Positions 28,287-36,275 of a stretch of DNA of 44,645 bases are shown here, in pieces. Origin of the DNA: Gammaproteobacteria bacterium (GTDB lineage: Bacteria; Pseudomonadota; Gammaproteobacteria; Steroidobacterales; Steroidobacteraceae). Each line of letters starts with the position of its first letter. Within the stretch, counting starts at the first letter, position 1. The stretch is taken from assembly GCA_025357835.1 (NCBI GenBank), contig JANYLM010000047.1:1-44645 (forward strand), written 5' to 3'. The notes beneath the pieces are model-generated. The model saw only the letters and a list, made by a program, of their open reading frames with translations. It searched no databases and was not told where the DNA came from. Both the position numbers and the translations under genes were made by a program.

Positions 28287-29072
28287 ATGACCACGCTGAG
28301 AACAGTCACTGCCAGCCGCTATGTGACCCCGCTGCGGGAGGGAGGGTCGTTGCCGGCAATCGTCGAGGCCGACGATGAGGGATTGTACGTGCTCAAGTTT
28401 CGCGGCGCAGGGCAGGGACCTAAGGCTCTGATCGCCGAACTCCTGGCGGGCGAAATTGGACGGTTGGCCGGCCTTCCGCTGCCTGAAATCGTATTTATCG
28501 AGCTGCCCGCCGACCTTGCGCGCACCGAACCTGACCCCGAAATACAAAGCCTTATCGCAGCAAGCGCCGGATTGAATATCGCCTTGGACTACCTGCCGGG
28601 GTCGGTTACCTTTGACCCGTTGGTATTCGAACCGGACACGCAACTGGCGTCGGGCATTGTCTGGTTCGACGCCTTCGTGTGCAACGTGGATCGGACTGTG
28701 CGCAACGTCAATATGCTGATCTGGCATCGCCGCCTTTGGCTAATAGACCACGGGGCGTCTTTGTACTTTCATCACGCATGGAATGGCCGCGATCGGTATG
28801 CGGCGAACCCCTTCGTGTTGATCAGGGATCATGTATTGCTCAAAGCGGCGAGTGACTTGGCCGACGTCGATGCACGGATGAAATCGCTGCTGACCGCGGA
28901 CAAGCTCGCAGGCATAGTCCAATTGATTCCCGACTCTTGGCTAGCGGCGGATCCGGGATTCGCGGGTAAAGCCGCACAGCGAGAGGCCTATTTGAACTAT
29001 TTCACGCTGCGGGTGCAATCTTCCGACGTGTTTGTCCAGGAGGCGATTCGTGCACGATCTTCGCACCTATGA
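28287..29072 (+). CDS. HipA-like kinase-fold protein
   Basis: A 261-residue protein matching the catalytic core of HipA-type kinases without the usual N-terminal domain. Kinase elements: Lys37 in LYVLKFRG, a glutamate-rich helix after it (LIAELLAGEIGRL), the catalytic loop NVDRTVRN with Asp135 and Asn140, and the metal-binding Asp154 in LWLIDHGAS. These are all kept, so kinase activity is plausible. HipA kinases phosphorylate glutamyl-tRNA synthetase in E. coli, but other targets exist; no HipB-like repressor is adjacent. Instead, the gene overlaps the DUF3037 gene by 23 bases. I recall this pair recurring in other genomes, so a two-protein unit is likely. Its role is unknown. Confidence 0.82.
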   Translation: MTTLRTVTASRYVTPLREGGSLPAIVEADDEGLYVLKFRGAGQGPKALIAELLAGEIGRLAGLPLPEIVFIELPADLARTEPDPEIQSLIAASAGLNIALDYLPGSVTFDPLVFEPDTQLASGIVWFDAFVCNVDRTVRNVNMLIWHRRLWLIDHGASLYFHHAWNGRDRYAANPFVLIRDHVLLKAASDLADVDARMKSLLTADKLAGIVQLIPDSWLAADPGFAGKAAQREAYLNYFTLRVQSSDVFVQEAIRARSSHL

Positions 29073-29466
29073 TTACGCCATTGTACGAGTCGTCCCGCGC
29101 GTCGAACGCGGTGAGTTCGTCAACGCCGGGATTATCCTGTCCTGCGACGTCGAGCGGATTTTGCAGGCCGGCATCGAGCTGGACGAGGCGGCGTTGCTGG
29201 CACTGGATTCTGGCGTGGACCTCGAACTCGTGCGCAGCACTCTAGCCACTATCCCGGCGATCTGCGCGGGTAGGGCGGACGCCGGGGCCATCGGCAGGCT
29301 TTCTGCGCGCGAGCGATTTCATTGGCTGGTCGCTCCCAGGAGCACCATCGTGCAAACATCGCCCGTACATACCGGCCAGTGCGGTGACCTCCACACAGTG
29401 CTCGGACATCTCATGAATAGAATGATTCGGCGGCAAAAAAATGCCTATTCGGTGCCTACGCTATAG
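29050..29466 (+). CDS. DUF3037 protein, partner of the HipA-like kinase
   Basis: A 138-residue protein of the DUF3037 family, recognisable by its N-terminus (HDLRTYDYAIVRVVPRVERG, then EFVNAGIILSC). It is soluble, with no membrane segment. The GTG at 29050 was chosen because it has a perfect AGGAGG (29038-29043) six bases before it and gives the family N-terminus; a TTG at 29032 lies upstream of that site. The strong ribosome site lies within the end of the HipA-like gene, which suggests the partner is translated at least as well as the kinase, as with antitoxins or regulatory subunits. Function unknown; an antitoxin or substrate-adaptor role is speculation. Confidence 0.85.
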   Translation: MHDLRTYDYAIVRVVPRVERGEFVNAGIILSCDVERILQAGIELDEAALLALDSGVDLELVRSTLATIPAICAGRADAGAIGRLSARERFHWLVAPRSTIVQTSPVHTGQCGDLHTVLGHLMNRMIRRQKNAYSVPTL

Positions 29467-29835
29467 GCGAACGCGTACGCGAAATGTAGGCCCACCCTAC
29501 TGACGCGGGGCGAGAATACGGGTGAAACTGGAATGCCATTATCGAAGGGGACTCGCCGGACAGAAGTTTTCCTATACTGCGCGCGGGCCTGGGTGATCGT
29601 GATATCGTTGATATATATGGATAAATATCAATAGATTACAAGATTAAGCTTTTTTAAATTATTAAAAGTAAAATGATTTCGTATTGACGAAATTAGTAGG
29701 GATGATGAGCACCTACGGCCGGTCGCTGCGTATGCTGGCGACCGCTCAACGAAACAAGGCAGCATTGTGGACGCGGGACTTAGACTTCCAGGATATGGCA
29801 GGCGCTGGCTACCGGACAAAACGTTGAGCTCGGCG
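29467..29835. promoter_or_regulatory. AT-rich leader upstream of the mscS-type gene, with dyads
   Basis: About 370 bases without a gene. The part from 29600 to 29700 is far more AT-rich than anything around it. It contains a perfect interrupted palindrome TTGATAT-N10-ATATCAA at 29608-29631, a candidate operator, and a second AT dyad (CTTTTTTAA / TTAAAAG) near 29649-29667. Nearer the DUF3037 stop are a palindrome CGCGTACGCG (29472-29481) and a short stem GTAGG-N5-CCTAC (29486-29500) without a T-run. A -35-like TTGACG sits at 29684 but lacks a good -10 partner. Confidence 0.45.
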
Positions 29836-31731
29836 ATGCGTCTGCCATTCATATTTTTGTTTATTGCTGCGGTCGTGCTCTCGCCGGCGGGCGCTCATGC
29901 GGGAGGGCCGAGCGATTCATCCGCCACCGGCCCAGCCAGCGCTCGCGTCTCGGTATTGAGCGGGGAGCAGGTCGTCCAAATCCTGGACGAGACGGTGGAT
30001 TGGTACCGTACTCTGGGGACTCAACAGCAAAACGCCACCCAGCCTAGTGATCTGCTGATCCTGTTTGCCAACCGGCAGACGGCCGACAAAGTGGTCGAAT
30101 TGGCGTTCGAGATCGCGCGAGCCAACGCGGAGCTTCTCAGCAGCGAGGCCGCCTCCGGACAAAGCGCCGTCGCCGCGTCCTCACCCGGGTCGCTGGCACA
30201 ACAGCAAAGTGAACTGGGCGCGCAACGCCAAGCCATTCAGCAGGAGATGGATGCCGTCCGGCAAAAACACGCCACCCCGGGAAAGAGCAAGCTAGACATC
30301 GAGGCGAAGCTACCCGAGCTGCAAGGTGAACTCGCGATGGTCGACGCCAGAAAGAACCTGCTCGACGCCATGGCGGAGTTCGTCACTTCAAATGACCCCA
30401 AAGCTGCGGGCGCGAACGCGCTCAAAGCGCAGATCGACGCGATCGCAGCTACTGTGCCGAGCTCCAGCATCACTGCGGCGGCTGCATCATCGGCAGCCAC
30501 ATCGTCGACGACCACGAGTTCGATCATTGCCGCTCCTGCGGCGAACGAAGGCAGCAGGGCGGCGGGTTCCGGGATATGGGAGCTGGGCAGCATTGCGCTG
30601 AGACAGAAGAAGAAAATCGACACCATCGAGGTGATCGAAGGACATACGGCTGCACTGACGCAGACCTTTCAGAAAATCAGCGCGGCGCCCCTCAAGCAAT
30701 TGAAAACTTATTCAGCGCGTAGTGAGGCACTGGCGGCCGAGGCGGACAACGCCAGTGGCGCAACATTGAAGGATCTGCGCGCTGAATTCGATACCCTGGC
30801 ATGGCTATTCAAGCAAACCTCGCAGATTCTCATCCCATTGACCAAGGAACGGATACTGCTTCAGCAGTACTGGCACAATCTGCACAATTGGCGGGATTCG
30901 GCTCAGAAGCAATATCGCGAAGCCGTGACGGCGCTGGCGGTTCGTCTGGGAATCGTAGCGGGCATACTGGCGATCGTATTTGCACTTGCGCAAGTGTGGC
31001 GCCGCGCAGTGCTTCGCTACGTGCATGAGCCGCGCCGCCGCTACCAGCTACTGTTGGTACGGACGATTGTCGTATGGACCATAGTCTTGGCGGTGGTAGG
31101 CTTGAGCTTCGTCACGGAAATCAGCACGTTCGCGACCTTTGCCGGCTTGCTCACCGCAGGCCTGGCCGTCGCCATGCAAAGTGTGCTCGTCTCCGTTGTC
31201 GGCTATTTTTTCTTGATCGGCAAGTATGGAATTCGGGTCGGAGATCGAATCCAGATAGGCACGGTCGTCGGCGAGGTCATCGACTTAGGGCTGGTGCGAA
31301 TGCATCTCATGGAACTCAATCAACAGGGGCCCTTGGGGCCCACCGGAAGAGTGGTGGCCTTCGCTAACCTAGTCGTATTCCAAGCCTCAGGCGGACTATT
31401 CAAACAAATCCCAGGCGTGAGCCTGTCTTGGCACGAAACGACGCTGACGCTGCCCGTGGTCAGCGACTACGCTGCACTGAAAGAAAAACTGCTGGCGGCG
31501 ATACGCGCCGTTGTGAGCGATTACAGCGAAGAGCTCCTGCGCCAGACAAAGGAAATCGAGAGAACCAGCGCATCGGGCACCATTAGCGACGCCAGCCCTC
31601 AGGTTCAGATGCATCTAGCCAACGGTCACATGGAGGCGCTGATCCGCTACCCGGTGCACCTCGAGAACGCAGCGCAAATCGATGAACGCGTGGCGCAATC
31701 GGTGTTGACGGTCCTCGCCGATAGTAGTTGA
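29836..31731 (+). CDS. Large MscS-family mechanosensitive channel with periplasmic domain
   Basis: A 631-residue exported membrane protein. A signal peptide (LFIAAVVLSPAGAHAGG) is followed by a long alpha-helical, Ala/Gln/Ser-rich periplasmic region (about 30-370) with coiled-coil character and a low-complexity Ser/Thr/Ala stretch near residue 215. Then come transmembrane helices (about 370-450) and an MscS pore and beta domain: FAGLLTAGLAVAMQSVLVSV, then GIRVGDRIQIGTVVGEVIDLGLVRM. The layout resembles the larger KefA/YbdG-like members and not the 280-residue MscS. It likely releases solutes on osmotic down-shock. The ATG at 29836 starts the signal peptide; a GTG at 29767 would add 23 residues. 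It is convergent with the LysR gene that follows. Confidence 0.87.
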   Translation: MRLPFIFLFIAAVVLSPAGAHAGGPSDSSATGPASARVSVLSGEQVVQILDETVDWYRTLGTQQQNATQPSDLLILFANRQTADKVVELAFEIARANAELLSSEAASGQSAVAASSPGSLAQQQSELGAQRQAIQQEMDAVRQKHATPGKSKLDIEAKLPELQGELAMVDARKNLLDAMAEFVTSNDPKAAGANALKAQIDAIAATVPSSSITAAAASSAATSSTTTSSIIAAPAANEGSRAAGSGIWELGSIALRQKKKIDTIEVIEGHTAALTQTFQKISAAPLKQLKTYSARSEALAAEADNASGATLKDLRAEFDTLAWLFKQTSQILIPLTKERILLQQYWHNLHNWRDSAQKQYREAVTALAVRLGIVAGILAIVFALAQVWRRAVLRYVHEPRRRYQLLLVRTIVVWTIVLAVVGLSFVTEISTFATFAGLLTAGLAVAMQSVLVSVVGYFFLIGKYGIRVGDRIQIGTVVGEVIDLGLVRMHLMELNQQGPLGPTGRVVAFANLVVFQASGGLFKQIPGVSLSWHETTLTLPVVSDYAALKEKLLAAIRAVVSDYSEELLRQTKEIERTSASGTISDASPQVQMHLANGHMEALIRYPVHLENAAQIDERVAQSVLTVLADSS

Positions 31732-31801
31732 TAAATAGCCTCCTCTGCGACTGCATCGCTGCGACGGGTCGACTTCTCAGCGAAGACCACTCGATTTTGG
31801 T

Positions 31802-32791
31802 CTACGCGGGGCCGCGACGAGCGCGGCGGGAGGAGGCCTTCGGGATTCGCGCGTTCGCTCTAGGAAGTCGCGGCTTCACTGTCGATGCAGCTACTCTGTC
31901 CCGATGGTTCGCTGCTCGACGCATCATATCGCAGAAATATTCGGCGGCGGGAGTCAGTGGGAGATGCGCTCGCCGCACGATGCATATGGGAGCCGCCGGT
32001 AGAGATTCGGCGATTTCGAACACGTCCAGGAGAGCATTGGTCAACGGGGAATGACGCCACTGCTGCGGAAGCATCGTCAATAGATCTGAGCTCGCCGCGG
32101 CCATGATCATGGTGAGCGCAAAATGCGCCTGGATCTCGATTCTCGGCGGCGGCAAATCGAACTTGGCAAATAAAGGACCGAGCTCGGCATCGCTCGCCAC
32201 CGTGACCGATGTTCCGATCCATCCGGCGTCGGCAAGTTCTGCAAGTCTGTGAGCGTTGACGAGTGGGTGGTTCTTGCGTCCGAAAATAAGGCGGACATTT
32301 TCGAACAGTTTCTCGACCGAGAACTCGTTGGACGTCGGCGATTCTGCCAATGGACCGACATAGAAATCAAGGCTGCCATTCTGCAGCGAATGCTCCATGG
32401 TGGGCAGTAGCCCTTCAGAAATGTCGAGCAACACATCGGGATATCTCGCCTTGAACATCTTCAACGCATACGGAAGCAAAGCAATATGCGATGCAGTCGA
32501 CAAGCCGATGGCGACGCGTCCAGTGGTTTTTCCGATAAACTGAGCTATTTCTTCCTGCGCACGACGCAGTTCCTCCTTAATCGTAATCGCGCGCCGCAGG
32601 AATATTTCGCCGGCCGGCGTGAGAGTCATCCCCTTGGCCTTGCGCTCGAAGACCGCGATGCCCAACTCGCGCTCTATTTCATGGATACTTCGCGTAATGG
32701 CCGGCTGCGCGCTCCCTAACTGACGCGCGGCGCTGCGGATGCTGCCGTGTTGCGCGACAGCGATCAAATGGCGCAGATGGTTGAGTTTCAC
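31802..32791 (-). CDS. LysR-family transcriptional regulator
   Basis: A 329-residue LysR-type regulator. The helix-turn-helix is at residues 1-60 (LNHLRHLIAVAQHGSIRSAA, then AQPAITRSIHEIERELG), followed by an effector domain with GLSTASHIALLPYAL. It carries an unusual basic C-terminal tail of about 35 residues (rich in Arg, ending RRARRGPA) beyond the normal end of the fold, perhaps from a shifted stop codon. It lies 94 bases behind the MFS transporter gene on the same strand. It probably controls the transporter and the divergent hydroxylase-receptor-esterase genes; sequence character is of the aromatic-degradation group such as GbpR/TsaR-like regulators, but this is loose. Confidence 0.88.
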   Translation of the reverse strand: MKLNHLRHLIAVAQHGSIRSAARQLGSAQPAITRSIHEIERELGIAVFERKAKGMTLTPAGEIFLRRAITIKEELRRAQEEIAQFIGKTTGRVAIGLSTASHIALLPYALKMFKARYPDVLLDISEGLLPTMEHSLQNGSLDFYVGPLAESPTSNEFSVEKLFENVRLIFGRKNHPLVNAHRLAELADAGWIGTSVTVASDAELGPLFAKFDLPPPRIEIQAHFALTMIMAAASSDLLTMLPQQWRHSPLTNALLDVFEIAESLPAAPICIVRRAHLPLTPAAEYFCDMMRRAANHRDRVAASTVKPRLPRANARIPKASSRRARRGPA

Positions 32792-32885
32792 AGCGGCGCG
32801 GGGACTAGATCACTTGTTAAATGGACTTATGGTCAGCAGGCACAGTGGGGAGTCTACCCCGACTGAGTGCCAGCAGGCGCAGCTG

Positions 32886-34232
32886 TTAGTGCACGGGTTG
32901 CAGGTGCCGTCGGATCATGAGGACGCCGGTCAGCGTCAGCGACACGACGCCGGCGAGAATGGCAAACAACCCGGCACCATGCACTGTCGCGAGCACCCAG
33001 CCCGCGATCAGTGAACTCAAGATTCCGCCGATTCGGCCAAAACCCGCAGCCCATCCGACTCCGGAGGAACGTATCTGCGTTGGATACAAGTGCGTGCTCA
33101 GTCGATAGGCTGCAGTCTGAATGCCAATCATGACGAAGCCAGTTAGGGCGATTGCGGTCATCAGCGCCGAAACATCGAGTGGTGCATTCGCAGCCGCGGC
33201 CGAGGCGAGCAGGTGCGAAATCATCCATAGCGTCGCGATGCCTGCGGCCGCGAGCAGTGCCGTGGGCCAGCGCGAGCCGCTACGCGAGATTACCCAAGCG
33301 CTCAAGGTCCCGCCAATGACGCCGGCGAGATTGAACAGTATTGAACCTCGCACTGCGACCGACAGCGGCAGGCCGAAAGAGCTCAATATCACCGGACTCC
33401 AACTGAAAAACGTGTAAATCGTGAACATATTGGTCAGGAAAATCAGCCACAACCCGCATGTTTCGCGCAGCAGCGGCCCCGCTATCAGCGTTGCAATGCG
33501 AGTGCCGCGGCCGACGGGTGTCGTTTCCGACAACGTAAACGAATCGTCGGTGGTATAGCGCTCTTCCCCCTCTAACCGGTTCATTATCTCCACGAGCGCA
33601 CGGAGGCGATTGGGTTGAGTGGCCAGATATCGCGGAGATTCCGGCAGCAGGTAAAAGACTACTACCAGCGCGACAATTGGCAGCAGGCCGCCAATGATGA
33701 ACATTGCACGCCATCCTAGGTGAGGCAATACGTAGGTGGCCATCGCAGCACCGCTCATTCCCCCGACCGGCACGCCAATGACGGCCGCCGCAACGCCTTG
33801 GGTGCGCCACCGAGGCCCGGTGAACTCGGCCAGCAACGCCATGGCGCTGGGAATCGCTCCGCCAAGGCCGATGCCTGTTAGAAATCGCCAAACGGCCAAC
33901 CCCGCAATACTATGAACGGTCGCACCAAGAAGCGTTGCAGTCGCGAACAGCGCAACGCTGAACAATAAGGTGGGCCTGCGGCCCCAAACATCCCCCACGC
34001 CGCCGAGCGCGAATCCGCCGACTGCCATTCCGATCAGCGCCGCTGCGAGCACGGGACCCAAGGACGCGGGCGCTAAATGAAATTCTCGAGTGAGCAGCGG
34101 AGCCACCAAACTGATGATTTGAATGTCGAGGCCGTCGAGCACCAAAACCAGGGTGGTGCATGAAACGACGAGAAGAGGCAGCCCACGCAAATTCGCGCTG
34201 TTGAGAACCAAGCCCACATCGATCTTTTTCAT
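32886..34232 (-). CDS. MFS transporter, aromatic acid:H+ symporter type
   Basis: A 448-residue major facilitator protein with 12 predicted helices, of the AAHS family to which PcaK and BenK belong. Helix 1 carries LVLDGLDIQIISLVAPLL with the acidic pair characteristic of the family. The loop 2-3 motif is GGVGDVWGRRPTLL, and helix 4 onward has FLTGIGLGGAIPSAMALLAEF. It likely imports an aromatic carboxylate across the inner membrane. The ATG at 34232 begins MKKID; an ATG at 34262 is an alternative, and neither has a strong ribosome site. It is divergent from the FAD hydroxylase. The substrate could be the aromatic acid released or hydroxylated by the neighbours. Confidence 0.88.
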   Translation of the reverse strand: MKKIDVGLVLNSANLRGLPLLVVSCTTLVLVLDGLDIQIISLVAPLLTREFHLAPASLGPVLAAALIGMAVGGFALGGVGDVWGRRPTLLFSVALFATATLLGATVHSIAGLAVWRFLTGIGLGGAIPSAMALLAEFTGPRWRTQGVAAAVIGVPVGGMSGAAMATYVLPHLGWRAMFIIGGLLPIVALVVVFYLLPESPRYLATQPNRLRALVEIMNRLEGEERYTTDDSFTLSETTPVGRGTRIATLIAGPLLRETCGLWLIFLTNMFTIYTFFSWSPVILSSFGLPLSVAVRGSILFNLAGVIGGTLSAWVISRSGSRWPTALLAAAGIATLWMISHLLASAAAANAPLDVSALMTAIALTGFVMIGIQTAAYRLSTHLYPTQIRSSGVGWAAGFGRIGGILSSLIAGWVLATVHGAGLFAILAGVVSLTLTGVLMIRRHLQPVH

Positions 34233-34530
34233 GATCGACGCTTTTACTATAGTTCCGACCAATAATGTATTACTACTCCGATAGTCGATTTTAGGAGCTA
34301 TATGCCGATCGCGGCTTCCTGCGGCCTTTTCTTGTAACGAGCGATGCCTATTCAGTATCAGCTGAACACTTTAGCCATCGTCCCAGTGCACATCGCGCGA
34401 TGTAATTTGTCTAGGGACTCGCGTGGGGCTGACGCCGTTCAATTAGATAGAAAAAGAGGGGAGTGGGTTTGCAGCGTTTCATATCATTTAGCGAGCGTTG
34501 CCTCTCCTGCCGGAATCGGCGCACCTAAAG
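34233..34530. promoter_or_regulatory. Divergent region between MFS transporter and FAD hydroxylase
   Basis: 298 bases without a gene I can support, presumably containing promoters for both directions and sites for the LysR regulator. A TATAGT that could be a leftward -10 box lies about 12 bases before the transporter ATG, but no matching -35 box was found. The 5' part is AT-rich. No firm operator can be given. Confidence 0.35.
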
Positions 34531-36174
34531 ATGAGCTCGGGCGAACTAGCCGGTCGGACGTCGGTGCTGATCATTGGCGCGGGGCCCGTGGGCCTTGCCC
34601 TGGCGATCGAGCTCGGTTTGCGTGGCGTGCCCTGCGTAGTTCTCGAGCGCAACGACCGAGTTGGCCGGGCTCCACGAGCTAAAACCACCCATGTAAGGAC
34701 CCGCGAACACATGCGGCGATGGGGAATCGCCGACGATCTGGCGGCGCTCTCTCCGCTGGGGCTCGATTACCCCTCCGATGTGACCTTCGTTACTCGACTA
34801 GCCGGTTACAAACTCGCTCAGTTCAAAAATGCATTTCATTGCTCGCCCGAACGCAATTCGTTCTATTCCGAGCACGGGCAGTGGATTCCACAGTACACGC
34901 TGGAGGAGGTACTAAGGACGCGTGCCCAGAGCCTTCCTGGCGTCCGCATCCAGTTCCATTGCGAGTTCCTCGGCGCGGAACAAGACCCGATCCAGATCAC
35001 GGCTCGTTACCGGGATTTACAAACCAATGCTGAGCTCGCGATTGAAAGCCAGTATCTAGTGGGCGCAGACGGCGCTCGCAGCGCCGTGCGCTCGCTCATC
35101 GGGTCACGCATGGAGGGCGAGTACGGCCTGTCGCGCAACCACAATTTTGTTTTTCACGCGCCTGGTTTGGCTCAAGCCCATTCGCATGGCCCAGCCATCA
35201 TGTACTGGCAGGTGAACTCGGATATGCCCAGCCTCATTGGTCCGATGGATGGGGCCGACACCTGGTTCTTCATGCCTACACGGCTTCCAGACGGCCTAAA
35301 ACTGACCTCCACCGATGCCGCATCTGCAATCGGCCGCGCCACGGGCATCGACCTGCCCTTCAAAATAATCCATTCCGATGAATGGGTGGCGAGTCGGTTG
35401 ATTGCCGATCGGTACCGCGACAGGCGCATTTTTCTTGCCGGCGATGCCTGCCATCTGCATCCGCCGTTCGGCGGCTATGGAATGAATATGGGCATCGCGG
35501 ACGCCGTGGACCTCGGCTGGAAGTTGGCCGCAGTCATTCGGGGCTGGGGTGGGGAGATTCTGCTCGACAGCTACACATCCGAGCGGCGTCCGACGCACCG
35601 GTACGTGATCGAAGAAGCAGTCGCTAATCATTCCGCGCTGGCGAATTCATTCTGGCAGGAAGGTCTTGAAGCTCCCACCGACTCAGGGGCGCAATTGCGC
35701 GCCGTCGTGGGCGAGCGAATCGCAAGAACCAAGGCCCGCGAATTTCACAATCTAGGCTGCGTGCTCGGCTATCGCTACCAGATATCACCGATCATCGTCC
35801 CGGACGGCAGTGATCCGCCGCCGCTGGATTCGGGCGTATATGTGCCTTCGGCGTACCCCGGTTGCGTCGCGCCGCATGCATGGCTCCAGGATGGTTCCTC
35901 GCTGTATGACCGATTCGGCGCCGGTTTCACCCTGCTCACCCGAAATTCGGCGAGTCATCCCGAAGTCTTGCACGCCATGGCGGACGCGCGGGCGGCGGGC
36001 ATACCGCTGACCGCGGTCGAATTTCCAAATGCCTCGATTGAAGCCCTTTACCAGCGGAACTACACGCTCATCCGCCCAGACCAGCACGTAGCCTGGCGCG
36101 CAGAGCAGTGGCAAGGCGCGAGCGTTTTGAGACATGTCGCCGGCTACGGCAGTGCCATCGGGGAATTGAAATGA
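34531..36174 (+). CDS. FAD-dependent aromatic-ring monooxygenase (phenol hydroxylase-like)
   Basis: A 547-residue class A flavoprotein monooxygenase. The Rossmann motif for FAD is LIIGAGPVGLALAIELGLRG near residue 15. The DG motif is LVGADGARSAVR and the GD motif is IFLAGDACHLHPPFGGYGMN, followed by the family-typical ADAVDLGWKLAAV. The C-terminal thioredoxin-like domain, common in the PheA/TfdB/MhpA group, follows from about residue 400. It uses NAD(P)H and O2 to hydroxylate an aromatic ring in the cytoplasm. The ATG at 34531 is preferred over a TTG at 34498, though the ribosome site is weak. It leads a rightward series with a TonB receptor and an esterase. Confidence 0.9.
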   Translation: MSSGELAGRTSVLIIGAGPVGLALAIELGLRGVPCVVLERNDRVGRAPRAKTTHVRTREHMRRWGIADDLAALSPLGLDYPSDVTFVTRLAGYKLAQFKNAFHCSPERNSFYSEHGQWIPQYTLEEVLRTRAQSLPGVRIQFHCEFLGAEQDPIQITARYRDLQTNAELAIESQYLVGADGARSAVRSLIGSRMEGEYGLSRNHNFVFHAPGLAQAHSHGPAIMYWQVNSDMPSLIGPMDGADTWFFMPTRLPDGLKLTSTDAASAIGRATGIDLPFKIIHSDEWVASRLIADRYRDRRIFLAGDACHLHPPFGGYGMNMGIADAVDLGWKLAAVIRGWGGEILLDSYTSERRPTHRYVIEEAVANHSALANSFWQEGLEAPTDSGAQLRAVVGERIARTKAREFHNLGCVLGYRYQISPIIVPDGSDPPPLDSGVYVPSAYPGCVAPHAWLQDGSSLYDRFGAGFTLLTRNSASHPEVLHAMADARAAGIPLTAVEFPNASIEALYQRNYTLIRPDQHVAWRAEQWQGASVLRHVAGYGSAIGELK

Positions 36175-36275
36175 ATATGGCAAATGCGCAGAGCCTTGCT
36201 GGGGTTCCGCCGCCAAATGGCGACCGAACGCGGCCGTGACTATTTGATTTGGTTGAAAACTTAGGGGGAAGAGTC

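Noticed and set aside
28152..28298. 12-base exact repeat at the starts of the small frame and the HipA-like gene
   Set aside because: Too short and too GC-rich to exclude chance; no longer similarity surrounds it.
29486..29500. Stem GTAGG-N5-CCTAC as a terminator after DUF3037
   Set aside because: Stem only five pairs and no T-run follows.
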